This document shows positions 15,245 to 22,270 of a stretch of 22,988 nucleotides of DNA, one piece after another. A program made the translations under genes and the position numbers. The notes under the pieces are model-generated. The model saw nothing but the letters and a program-made list of their open reading frames with translations. It had not been told where the DNA came from and ran no database searches. The first letter of the stretch is position 1; every line of letters starts with the position of its first letter. This DNA is from UBA5794 sp965368815 (GTDB taxonomy: Bacteria; Actinomycetota; Acidimicrobiia; Spongiisociales; UBA5794): contig CBDUOH010000030.1 of the NCBI GenBank assembly GCA_965368815.1, positions 1 to 22,988 of the forward strand, in the 5' to 3' direction.

Positions 15245-15655
15245 ATGAGTACGTATGTGGTCCGGGATCTCGAAAAATTGGCAGACGGTGCGCTTGCCGT
15301 CCTTGCTTCGGGTGTCGCAACGGATGAATTCCCACTCATCCAGGGTCGCGTCATGGCCGTTCAGGCGTCGCCCGAGCTCGAGACATCCGAGGACATGGCT
15401 TGGGGGCTCTCAGCGCTGCCGGCCGGGTACACCGTCCCGGCACACACGCATCGAGCCGAGGAGATCGCCATGATCGTCCGCGGATCCGGTTCGATCACGA
15501 TCGCCGACGAGGTCATCGAAGTGTCTGCCGGATCGGTAGTCGTCACGCCACCTCATCTGCCACATCTCACCACAGCGGGTCCCGACGGCCCGATGGTTGT
15601 CTATTGGGTCTATGCGCCACCGGGCTCCGAAGTCCGCTGGCTCGAGAAGGAATGA
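15245..15655 (+). CDS. single-domain cupin protein
   Basis: A 136-residue cupin. Motif 1 gives His67, His69 and Glu73 (PAHTHRAEE) and motif 2 His107 (PPHLPHLTT), a complete 3-His/1-Glu metal site. Such small cupins can be dioxygenases, isomerases, lyases or sugar/oxoacid binders, so no reaction is assigned. AAAGG precedes the ATG. The gene is packed between an SDR and a Rid gene (13- and 9-base gaps), which argues that it acts in the same pathway. The complete metal site argues for an enzyme over a purely structural role (inference). Confidence 0.88.
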   Translation: MSTYVVRDLEKLADGALAVLASGVATDEFPLIQGRVMAVQASPELETSEDMAWGLSALPAGYTVPAHTHRAEEIAMIVRGSGSITIADEVIEVSAGSVVVTPPHLPHLTTAGPDGPMVVYWVYAPPGSEVRWLEKE

Positions 15656-15664
15656 GGAGCATCC

Positions 15665-16054
15665 ATGGAACGAAGGTCAGTCCCATCAGAACGAGTCTGG
15701 TCACACGTGGGGTACTCGCGTGCGGTGCGAGTCGGTGACATCATCGAGGTGGCCGGCACCTCGGCGTCGGCACCGGGCGGTGTCGTGGTCGCGCCGGGAG
15801 ATCTGTACGAACAGACGAAGTACGTCATAGGCGTCATCAAGGACGCGGTGGAAGAACTCGGTGGCTCCGTGGAGGACATCATCCGAACGCGGGTATTCCT
15901 CACCGACATGTCTCGTTGGGAAGAGGCCGGTCGGGCCCACGGCGAAGTGTTCGGAGACATCAAACCCGCATCGGCGTTCATCGGAACATCGGAGCTGTTG
16001 CACCCCGACCTGCTCATCGAGGTCGAGGCCACGGCAATCGTCCAGCCCCGCTGA
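15665..16054 (+). CDS. Rid family protein lacking the catalytic Arg
   Basis: A 129-residue RidA-fold protein with VGDIIEVAGTSA, VEDIIRTRVFLTDMSRWEEAGRAHGEVFG and the closing IEVEATAIV (Glu121). At the position of the deaminase Arg (PARS in RidA) it reads PASA (101-104), so the Arg that binds the substrate carboxylate is absent. Rid subgroups without this Arg do not show the standard 2-aminoacrylate deaminase activity, and their roles are mostly unknown. GAGGAG lies upstream of the ATG. It is the last gene of the E1 operon. The 58-base gap to the convergent deacylase gene holds no evident terminator. Compare with the Arg-containing RidA at the end of the divergent operon. Confidence 0.9.
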   Translation: MERRSVPSERVWSHVGYSRAVRVGDIIEVAGTSASAPGGVVVAPGDLYEQTKYVIGVIKDAVEELGGSVEDIIRTRVFLTDMSRWEEAGRAHGEVFGDIKPASAFIGTSELLHPDLLIEVEATAIVQPR

Positions 16055-16112
16055 GGTATCAGCCAGCCGATCGCACAAATGGGTACCGCCCCGGCGTCGA
16101 TTCGAGCGCGAG

Positions 16113-17702
16113 TTACCGTTGCCGGGTGAGGACCCTGCCCGGTCGGGCATCGGTCTGGGTGCCATCCCTGACGACGAGCTCGCCGTTGACGATGACATGG
16201 TGAATCCCGATGGGCGGTGAAGCTGGCTGTTCGAACGTGGCGGTATCGATGACCGTTGCGGGATCGAACACGACGAGGTCGGCGACGAAACCCTCCCGTA
16301 CCAAGCCGCGGTCTGTGATCTGGAGTCGTTCGGCGACTGCGCTGGTGGATTTCCGAACGGCCTCCTCGAGCGACAGCAGCCCCTTTTCGCGGACATACCG
16401 CCCGAGCACACGCGGATAGGTTCCGAACGATCGGGGATGCGGTTGTTCCCCGCGGGTGTCGAACGGCATTGCCACCCCGTCGGATCCGACCATCGACAGC
16501 GGGTGTGACAGGAACGTCATCATGTCCGCTTCGGTGCGATAGAACAGCACGACCTTGGCGGCGTTGCCATGGTCAAGGCACAGCTGAAGCGCCCATTCGG
16601 CCGGATCAGCGTCGACGCGCGAGGCGGCTTCCTCGATGCTGAGACCGATCGACCACGAATCGGGTGCGTCGACACCTGCGATCTGAACCCGATCCCAGAA
16701 CCACGGGATGCCCCAGAAACCTTCCCGGAGTTCGCCGAGCGCCTTGTCATAGACCGCCTTGTCGGACAAGCGGCGGCGCATGGCATCGGTTCCGCCCTCC
16801 TGCACCCATGTGGGGAGATACTGCGTCATGGCTGATGAGGATGCGTCGTAGGGATAGACATCGAACATCACGTCGAGACCACGGTCCCTGGCATCGGTGA
16901 TGAGGTCGGTTATCTCCGACGCTCGTCCCCAATGATCAGGCGTGTTGATCGCCGCATGGGAGAACTGGAGTCGAGCATGTGCAGCCTCGGCCGTACGGAT
17001 CGCCAATTCGACACCACCGAAATCGCGTCCCTCGAAGCCCCGGGTGTGTGTTGCATACAGGGCGTCATGCTGTGCGACCACACCGAGCAGGGACACGATC
17101 TCGTCTTCATCGGCATAGGCACCGGGTACAAGCGTCAGTCCGGTTGAGAATCCGAACGCCCCTTGATCGAGCTGTTCTCCGAGCAAGCGTTGCATCGTTG
17201 CGAGTTCTTCGGACGTCGGCTGCCGCTTGTCGAGGCCCATGGCAGCGGTCCTGAGCGTGTTGTGACCGACGAGTGGGGCCAGGTTGAACGCTGGAGGGCG
17301 TGTGGCGACGACGGCCTCGTACCCCTGCACATCCGTCCACGACAACGTGAGTCCATCCTCGCTGAACCCACGCCCGGCCATGAGGTCGAGGTGGATGTCG
17401 ATGCGTTCGGGGGCGATCGGGAACGGTGAGAACCCACAGTTGCCCGTGACGTCGGTTGTGACTCCCTGTCGCACTTTGCTCTCGGAGGCGGGATCCAGAA
17501 CCGCGCTGACATCAGAATGTGTATGGATGTCGATGAAACCGGGTGCAACGACAAGCCCGGCGGCGTCGATGACGTCGGCTCCGGACGGATCGAGATGCTC
17601 ACCGATCGCTTCGATATGTCCGTCCGATATCAGGACATCGGCCCGAAAGCCGGGTTCACCGGATCCGTCGACAACCAGCCCACCCCGGAGGAGTACGTTC
17701 AT
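16113..17702 (-). CDS. N-acyl-D-amino-acid deacylase (D-aminoacylase family amidohydrolase)
   Basis: A 529-residue amidohydrolase. Family landmarks are GFIDIHTHSD (His60, His62), Cys89 in TGNCGFS, His147 in VGHNTLR, His219 in YATHTRG, His249 in FSHAAI and Asp408 in GSDGVAM. Their positions nearly coincide with the metal-site residues of Alcaligenes D-aminoacylase (Cys96, His220, His250, Asp366). The reaction would be hydrolysis of N-acyl-D-amino acids to a carboxylate and a D-amino acid. Related subgroups act on D-glutamate derivatives or dihydropyrimidine-like amides. ATG 17702 is preferred over TTG 17711 because AAAGG sits nine bases before it. It lies downstream of two peptide-type ABC ATPase genes on the same strand (54-base gap), suggesting uptake coupled to deacylation. 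Confidence 0.92.
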   Translation of the reverse strand: MNVLLRGGLVVDGSGEPGFRADVLISDGHIEAIGEHLDPSGADVIDAAGLVVAPGFIDIHTHSDVSAVLDPASESKVRQGVTTDVTGNCGFSPFPIAPERIDIHLDLMAGRGFSEDGLTLSWTDVQGYEAVVATRPPAFNLAPLVGHNTLRTAAMGLDKRQPTSEELATMQRLLGEQLDQGAFGFSTGLTLVPGAYADEDEIVSLLGVVAQHDALYATHTRGFEGRDFGGVELAIRTAEAAHARLQFSHAAINTPDHWGRASEITDLITDARDRGLDVMFDVYPYDASSSAMTQYLPTWVQEGGTDAMRRRLSDKAVYDKALGELREGFWGIPWFWDRVQIAGVDAPDSWSIGLSIEEAASRVDADPAEWALQLCLDHGNAAKVVLFYRTEADMMTFLSHPLSMVGSDGVAMPFDTRGEQPHPRSFGTYPRVLGRYVREKGLLSLEEAVRKSTSAVAERLQITDRGLVREGFVADLVVFDPATVIDTATFEQPASPPIGIHHVIVNGELVVRDGTQTDARPGRVLTRQR

Positions 17703-17756
17703 GACCTGCAACCTTTGGCTCGTGATTGGTACGCAATCATCCGGCCGGTGCCTGCC

Positions 17757-18824
17757 TCAGTTCGGCCTGAGTCCGAAGTCGCTGAAGTGACATGCGGTCG
17801 GATGTGACTGATCGTTGCGGATCTGCAATGCGGGTTCGTCGGTCGTGCAGACATCCTCGGCTCGCCAGCACCGGGTGCGGAACCGGCAACCGCTTGGTGG
17901 ATCCGACGGACTCGGGATGTTGTCCGACAACAAGATGCGATGTTTCTGCCTGTCGCTTCCCGGTTCCGGCACGGGCACAGCCGACAGCAGTGCCTGTGTG
18001 TAGGGGTGGAGTGGCTCGTTGTAGATCTGTTCCTTCGGCCCGATCTCAGCGATCTTGCCGAGGTACATCACCGCCACCCGATCCGAGATGTGACGAACCA
18101 CGGACAGATCGTGGGCGATGAAGATGTACGTCAATCCGAGGTCGGCCTGGAGTTGTTGGAGCAGGTTGACCACCTGTGCCTGGATCGACACATCGAGGGC
18201 CGATACCGGCTCGTCGAGAATCAGGAGCTGGGGGTTGAGCGCGAGGGCCCGAGCGATCGCGACCCGTTGGCGCTGGCCCCCTGAGAACTCATGGGGAAAC
18301 CGTTCGCGGTGCTCCGGACTCAGCCCGACCCGACGCAGCAGGTCGACCACGTTCTCCTCGAGGTCCTTGTCGGCGAGACCGTGCAGACGCAATGGCTCGG
18401 CGACGATGTCCTTGACGTGGAGGCGTGGGTTGAGGGATGCGAACGGATCCTGGAAGACGATCTGCATGTCGCGGCGTACCGGCTTCATCTGGGCGCGGCT
18501 CAGGTTGGTGATGTCGCGACCCTTGAACGTGATCTTCCCTGCGGTGGGCTCAAGGAGACGAATGATCGTCCGACCGGTCGTCGTCTTGCCACAGCCTGAC
18601 TCGCCCACAAGCCCGAGCGTCTCACCGGCCCTGAGGTCGAGATCCAAACCATCGACGGCGCGGACATGTCCGACGGTCTTGCGGGTCACACCGGCGCGGA
18701 TCGGGAAGTATTGCTTGAGTCCCTCGACGCGAAGGATCTCCTCGCCAACGGGCACCGGTCTTGGATCCCACTTCTTGGGTCCGGCAGTGGGATTGACCTT
18801 CTCGGGAGTTGCGGTGTCGGTCAC
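17757..18824 (-). CDS. peptide-type ABC transporter ATP-binding protein (DppF/OppF family)
   Basis: A 355-residue ATPase that drives import of di/oligopeptides or similar solutes, normally paired with a DppD/OppD subunit. Walker A is GESGCGKT at 74-81, the signature FSGGQRQRVAIARAL, Walker B LLILDEP, and the switch His is in IFIAHDLSVV. The C-terminal oligopeptide domain has a Cys cluster (GCRFRTRCW ... CTTDEP ... TACHF); in mycobacterial OppABCD such a motif is reported to hold an iron-sulfur cluster. The GTG start overlaps the stop of the upstream ATPase (GTGA) with GAGAGGAG before it. The extended N-terminus of about 30 residues before the ABC domain is common in the OppF group. Its permeases are on the opposite strand, divergent. 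Confidence 0.95.
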   Translation of the reverse strand: MTDTATPEKVNPTAGPKKWDPRPVPVGEEILRVEGLKQYFPIRAGVTRKTVGHVRAVDGLDLDLRAGETLGLVGESGCGKTTTGRTIIRLLEPTAGKITFKGRDITNLSRAQMKPVRRDMQIVFQDPFASLNPRLHVKDIVAEPLRLHGLADKDLEENVVDLLRRVGLSPEHRERFPHEFSGGQRQRVAIARALALNPQLLILDEPVSALDVSIQAQVVNLLQQLQADLGLTYIFIAHDLSVVRHISDRVAVMYLGKIAEIGPKEQIYNEPLHPYTQALLSAVPVPEPGSDRQKHRILLSDNIPSPSDPPSGCRFRTRCWRAEDVCTTDEPALQIRNDQSHPTACHFSDFGLRPN

Positions 18825-19870
18825 GGTGTGCTCCTCTCAGGGTTCGGCTCGCCGTGCATGCGTCGTTCGCGACTCGCTGCAAACGCTGGTACTTCGTCCG
18901 TGAAATGGCAACGCGACGCCCGGCCGCTGCCGATGGCGACCAGATCGGGCATCTCGGTGGCACAGATCTCGCGGTCCTTGCTGAGGTCACACCGATCGTG
19001 AAAGCGACATCCCGACGGATAGTTGCTCGCGTTCGGTGGGTTTCCACGGATGGGAATCAGGGTCGTGGCGTCCGAATCGAGGCGGGGGAGGCTGGAAAGC
19101 AGCCCGATCGTGTACGGGTGCTGGGGATCGAAGAACACCTCCTCGACGGATCCGGTTTCCACGATGCGGCCCGCGTACATCACAGCGACACGGTCGGCCA
19201 TCTCTGCGATCACGCCGAGATCGTGGGTGATGAGGATCGTCGAGGCCCCGACATCTGCCTTCGCTCGTTCGAGCACGTTGAGGACCTGGGCCTGGATCGT
19301 CACGTCAAGGGCGGTCGTCGGTTCGTCGGCGATGAGCAGGCGGGGCCTGTTGGCCATCGCCATCGCGATCATCGCTCGTTGGCGCATGCCGCCCGAGTAC
19401 TCGTGGGGGTATTGCTTGAAACGTTGCTGTGGGCCGGGGACCCCGACCTCGGCGAGGAGGCCTATGGCTTTTTCCTTGGCGTCGTCGTCCGAAAGGTCTG
19501 GATTGTGCACCTTGATGGTTTCCACAATCTGTGAACCGACTGTGAATACTGGATTCAGTGCCGTCATCGCGTCCTGGAAGATCATCCCGATCGCGCCGCC
19601 GCGGATCTTGCGAAGCTTGCGCGGCGACATCGTGAGCAGGTCCTCACCATCGAAGTACGCGGTGCCACCGGCGAGGTTCCCCGGGGGACTCGGAATGAGC
19701 CCGAGGAGCGACATCACCGTGACGCTCTTCCCGGAGCCGGACTCGCCGACGATGCCGAGCGTCTCGCCCTTGCGAACCTCGAAACTGACCCCATCCACCG
19801 CACGAACGCCAGAATCGAGCGACCCGAAGGTGACCCGTAGGTCGTCCACTTTCAGGAGTGGTTCTTCCAT
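18821..19870 (-). CDS. peptide-type ABC transporter ATP-binding protein (DppD/OppD family)
   Basis: A 349-residue ATPase subunit. Walker A is GESGSGKS at 42-49, the Q-loop is in GMIFQDAMTALNPVF (typical of DppD/OppD), the signature is YSGGMRQRAMIAMAM, Walker B is LLIADEPTTALD, and the switch is ITHDLGVIAE. The C-terminal domain has four Cys (CRFHDRCD ... ICATEMP ... RCHF). The ATG has GGAG eight bases upstream. First gene of the minus-strand arm (DppD-DppF-deacylase), divergent from the DppC-DppB-binding protein arm. A candidate promoter (TTGACC-N18-TATCTT) lies about 170 bases upstream. Confidence 0.95.
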   Translation of the reverse strand: MEEPLLKVDDLRVTFGSLDSGVRAVDGVSFEVRKGETLGIVGESGSGKSVTVMSLLGLIPSPPGNLAGGTAYFDGEDLLTMSPRKLRKIRGGAIGMIFQDAMTALNPVFTVGSQIVETIKVHNPDLSDDDAKEKAIGLLAEVGVPGPQQRFKQYPHEYSGGMRQRAMIAMAMANRPRLLIADEPTTALDVTIQAQVLNVLERAKADVGASTILITHDLGVIAEMADRVAVMYAGRIVETGSVEEVFFDPQHPYTIGLLSSLPRLDSDATTLIPIRGNPPNASNYPSGCRFHDRCDLSKDREICATEMPDLVAIGSGRASRCHFTDEVPAFAASRERRMHGEPNPERSTP

Positions 19871-19993
19871 CGTCTAGCTCCGATCTGTTGTCACCGACGG
19901 GGTCGATTCCTGGGGTCTCCCGCTGCCCGATGACGGTAGCGCCCCCACTCGGCAGTGCCGTGCCGCCATCCTGCTTCCCTGCCTCGGCTCCGG

Positions 19994-20023
19994 TTGACAC
20001 GTCATCCGGAGGCCCGTTAGGAT
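19994..20023 (+). promoter_or_regulatory. candidate promoter for the permease/binding-protein arm
   Basis: TTGACA (19994-19999, perfect -35), an 18-base spacer and TAGGAT (20018-20023, 4/6 -10) on the plus strand, about 220 bases upstream of the DppC-type gene. It implies a long 5' leader that contains the two dyads listed below. Confidence 0.4.
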
Positions 20024-20034
20024 ACCCGAAGCAA

Positions 20035-20090
20035 GGTCAAGATAGTGCCAAACGCCGGTTGAGGTCAAACGTCATCGACGGTCACGATAG
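20035..20090. repeat. GGTCA(A/C)GATAG direct repeat
   Basis: GGTCAAGATAG (20035-20045) and GGTCACGATAG (20080-20090) match at 10 of 11 bases, 45 bases apart. A third GGTCA occurs at 20063-20067. All lie in the 375-base region between the two transporter arms and overlap the minus-strand promoter candidate, so they may be regulator half-sites. Confidence 0.35.
20039..20068 (-). promoter_or_regulatory. candidate promoter for the ATPase/deacylase arm
   Basis: On the minus strand TTGACC (20068-20063, 5/6 -35), an 18-base spacer and TATCTT (20044-20039, 4/6 -10). It faces away from the plus-strand promoter candidate at 19994-20023, so the two transcripts would overlap at their 5' ends. Confidence 0.35.
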
Positions 20091-20177
20091 GGGCCGAGGT
20101 GACGAGCCGCAATCGGCGAGTCGACTATACGAAGCCGGCAGGTGGGTCAGCCCGCCAGGAGAACGCGAGTGACGATC

Positions 20178-20224
20178 CGATCCGTTGGATCGCTGGGAGG
20201 GATCCGCGGTGACGAAATGTCACC
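20178..20224 (+). other. two dyads in the leader of the permease operon
   Basis: CGATCC/GGATCG (20178-20183 and 20187-20192, 3-base loop) and GGTGAC/GTCACC (20208-20213 and 20219-20224, 5-base loop). The second ends ten bases before the TTG and 22 before the ATG start of the DppC-type gene, next to the AGGG that may serve the ribosome. Confidence 0.4.
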
Positions 20225-20245
20225 TAGGGTTCGTTGAAGAGGGCG

Positions 20246-21175
20246 ATGCAGGAACAACAGGTACTGGACAACAAGCCGGATCCCGTGGAGGGCTTCCAGA
20301 AGCGGCGCCGTCGCGGACCGATCGCCTACGTCGTCTCGACCTACCGCAGGAGCCCGAGCCTCGTCATCGGCGCTGCGATTCTCATTGCGCTCGCGCTGCT
20401 CGCTGCACTGGCACCGCTCCTCACCCCATACACGCCGATCGAGCTCGATCCGGCGAATCGCTTCCAACCGCCGAGCACCGCCCACCTGTTCGGCACCGAC
20501 GAACTCGGTCGAGATCTGTGGACCCGGTCGCTCTACGGTGCACGGGTCTCCTTGTTGACGGCATCACTGGCCGTCGTCATCGCGATGGTCATCGGGGTTC
20601 CCCTCGGTCTGATGTCCGGCTACTTCGGGCGTTGGATTGACTCGCTCACCATGCGCTACATCGACGTCCAGATCGCCGTTCCGGGCATCCTCCTTGCCAT
20701 GATGATCATCCTGTTCGTCGGTCGCGGTTTCTTCGCTCTCGTCGCCGCGATCGGTGTCGGTGCGGTGCCGAGCTTTGCGCGTATCGTGCGTGCATCGACG
20801 CTCGCCATCAACGAGGACGAATATGTGTCGGCGGTCAAGGCGATGGGAGGCGGACACTTCTACACGATGTTCCGGACGATTCTTCCCAATGCGATGGGTC
20901 CGATCATCGTCCAGGCGGTCATCACGGCCGCGGTCGCGGTCCTGCTCGAGGCTGCCCTCAGCTTCCTCGGTCTCGGTACGGTGCCTCCGACCCCGAGCTG
21001 GGGGGCGATGCTCCAGATCGGCAAGGGCTACATGAATGAGGCACCGTACTACTCGGTGATGCCTGGCATCATGCTCACGACGTCGGTGGTCGCGCTCGAC
21101 CTGGTCGGCCGTGGACTCCAGAAGCTTCGCGGCAGTTCGGCTTCGGCGACAGCTGAGATCGAGGGGCGCGCATGA
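20246..21175 (+). CDS. peptide-type ABC transporter permease (DppC/OppC family)
   Basis: A 309-residue integral membrane permease (313 if it starts at TTG 20234). A basic cytoplasmic N-terminus (QKRRRRG) precedes the first helix (LVIGAAILIALALLAALAPLL). The DppC hallmark HLFGTDELGRDLWTRSLYGAR follows in the periplasmic loop. About five further helices follow, and the EAA loop that contacts the ATPases is seen as EYVSAVKAMGGGHFYTMFRTILPN. The C-terminal SFLGLGTVPPTPSWGAML is also typical. Neither start has an ideal ribosome binding site: GAGG is close before the ATG, AGGG before the TTG. It comes before the DppB-type gene, reversing the common B-C order, and overlaps it by four bases. Confidence 0.94.
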   Translation: MQEQQVLDNKPDPVEGFQKRRRRGPIAYVVSTYRRSPSLVIGAAILIALALLAALAPLLTPYTPIELDPANRFQPPSTAHLFGTDELGRDLWTRSLYGARVSLLTASLAVVIAMVIGVPLGLMSGYFGRWIDSLTMRYIDVQIAVPGILLAMMIILFVGRGFFALVAAIGVGAVPSFARIVRASTLAINEDEYVSAVKAMGGGHFYTMFRTILPNAMGPIIVQAVITAAVAVLLEAALSFLGLGTVPPTPSWGAMLQIGKGYMNEAPYYSVMPGIMLTTSVVALDLVGRGLQKLRGSSASATAEIEGRA

Positions 21176-22119
21176 CCACCTACGTCATTCGTCGTCTCCT
21201 CCAGGCAATCCCGACAGCGTTCATCGCGTCGCTACTCGTGTGGGGCATGGTGTACGCCCTTCCCGGCGATCCCGTGCTGGCACTCCTCGGCGAGGAGCCG
21301 AACCCCGAGGCCGTCGCAGCAACCCGCGAGCGCCTTGGCCTCGACGAGCCGATCCCGGTGCAGTACGTCACGTGGCTCACGAACGCCGCCCAGGGTGACC
21401 TCGGGAACTCGTACTTCGGTGGCGAGCCGGTGTCGGACCGCATCTCACGGAGGGTCCTCCCGACGGTCCAGCTCACGATCTTCGCCCTGTTCTTCGCGCT
21501 GCTTCTCGCATTGCCGATCGTGTTCTTCGGTGCCCTTTGGCCGAAATCGTTCGCGGGTCGGTTCGTTGGTGTCCAAAGTGCACTGTCGCTCAGTGTCCCC
21601 ACGTTCTGGATCGGGATCCTGTTCATTCTCTTCTTCGCCGTCCGAAGATCGTGGTTCCCCGCGGTAAGTGACTACTACCCGTTCTTCCAGGATCCGTGGC
21701 AGGCGTTCCGCAACACGTTCCTCCCCGCGCTCACACTCGGCATCTTCGTCTCGGCGATCTTCGGCCGGTTCCTCCGCCAAGCGCTGACCGATGTCCTGAA
21801 CAAGGACTACGTCAGGACCGCCCGCGCCAAAGGGATGCGCGAGGCGACCGTGGTCGGGCGTCACGCCCTTCGCAATGCACTGCTACCGTTCGTGACGGTG
21901 CTCGGACTCCAGGTGGGTTCGTTCATCAGCGGTTCGGTCGTCACCGAGTCCGTGTTCAGCTACCCGGGCATCGGACGCCTCATCTACACCGCCATCTTGC
22001 AGCGCGACTACGCTTTGGTGCAGGGAACTGTCCTCATCATCGTCGTAGCGGTCATCTTCATCAGCCTTGTCGTCGACATCGTGTACGCATATCTCGATCC
22101 GAGGATCTCATACTCATGA
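21172..22119 (+). CDS. peptide-type ABC transporter permease (DppB/OppB family)
   Basis: A 315-residue permease. It opens with TTYVIRRLLQAIPTAFIASLLVW, then the family loop LPGDPVLALLGEEPNPEAVAATRERLGLDEPIPVQY with GDLGNSYFGGEPV. The central SLSVPTFWIGILFILFF helix and the EAA motif DYVRTARAKGMREATVVGRHALRNALLP follow, with the closing ESVFSYPGIGRLIYTAILQRDYALVQG. Six membrane segments are expected. Its ATG overlaps the DppC-type stop (ATGA). The substrate-binding protein gene follows after 151 bases of structured intergenic sequence. Peptide versus other substrates (nickel, heme, N-acyl amino acids) cannot be separated by the permease alone. Confidence 0.95.
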   Translation: MTTYVIRRLLQAIPTAFIASLLVWGMVYALPGDPVLALLGEEPNPEAVAATRERLGLDEPIPVQYVTWLTNAAQGDLGNSYFGGEPVSDRISRRVLPTVQLTIFALFFALLLALPIVFFGALWPKSFAGRFVGVQSALSLSVPTFWIGILFILFFAVRRSWFPAVSDYYPFFQDPWQAFRNTFLPALTLGIFVSAIFGRFLRQALTDVLNKDYVRTARAKGMREATVVGRHALRNALLPFVTVLGLQVGSFISGSVVTESVFSYPGIGRLIYTAILQRDYALVQGTVLIIVVAVIFISLVVDIVYAYLDPRISYS

Positions 22120-22152
22120 CGAGTTCGACGCAACTTCGCAACAGTGTTCATG

Positions 22153-22241
22153 CCCGTCTCCGGACCTCGGAGCGGGTGAGACTATGGGGAGCCGGGTATC
22201 CCGGCCTCTCGACGCAGATGTCACGGATCGAATGGTCCGTG
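22153..22241 (+). other. three tandem stem-loops upstream of the binding-protein gene
   Basis: Hairpin 1: CCCG and CTCCG (22153-22162) pair with CGGAG and CGGG (22168-22176), with one bulged T and a 5-base loop. Hairpin 2: GCCGGG (22191-22196) and CCCGGC (22200-22205) with loop TAT, extendable through GAG/CTC with a bulge. Hairpin 3: CACGGA (22222-22227) and TCCGTG (22236-22241), extendable inward to a four-base loop. None has a T-run after it. The Shine-Dalgarno of the next gene (AAAGGA) follows the third. Confidence 0.5.
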
Positions 22242-22270
22242 GCAGAAGCAACCAAGAAAGGAAATGAAAG

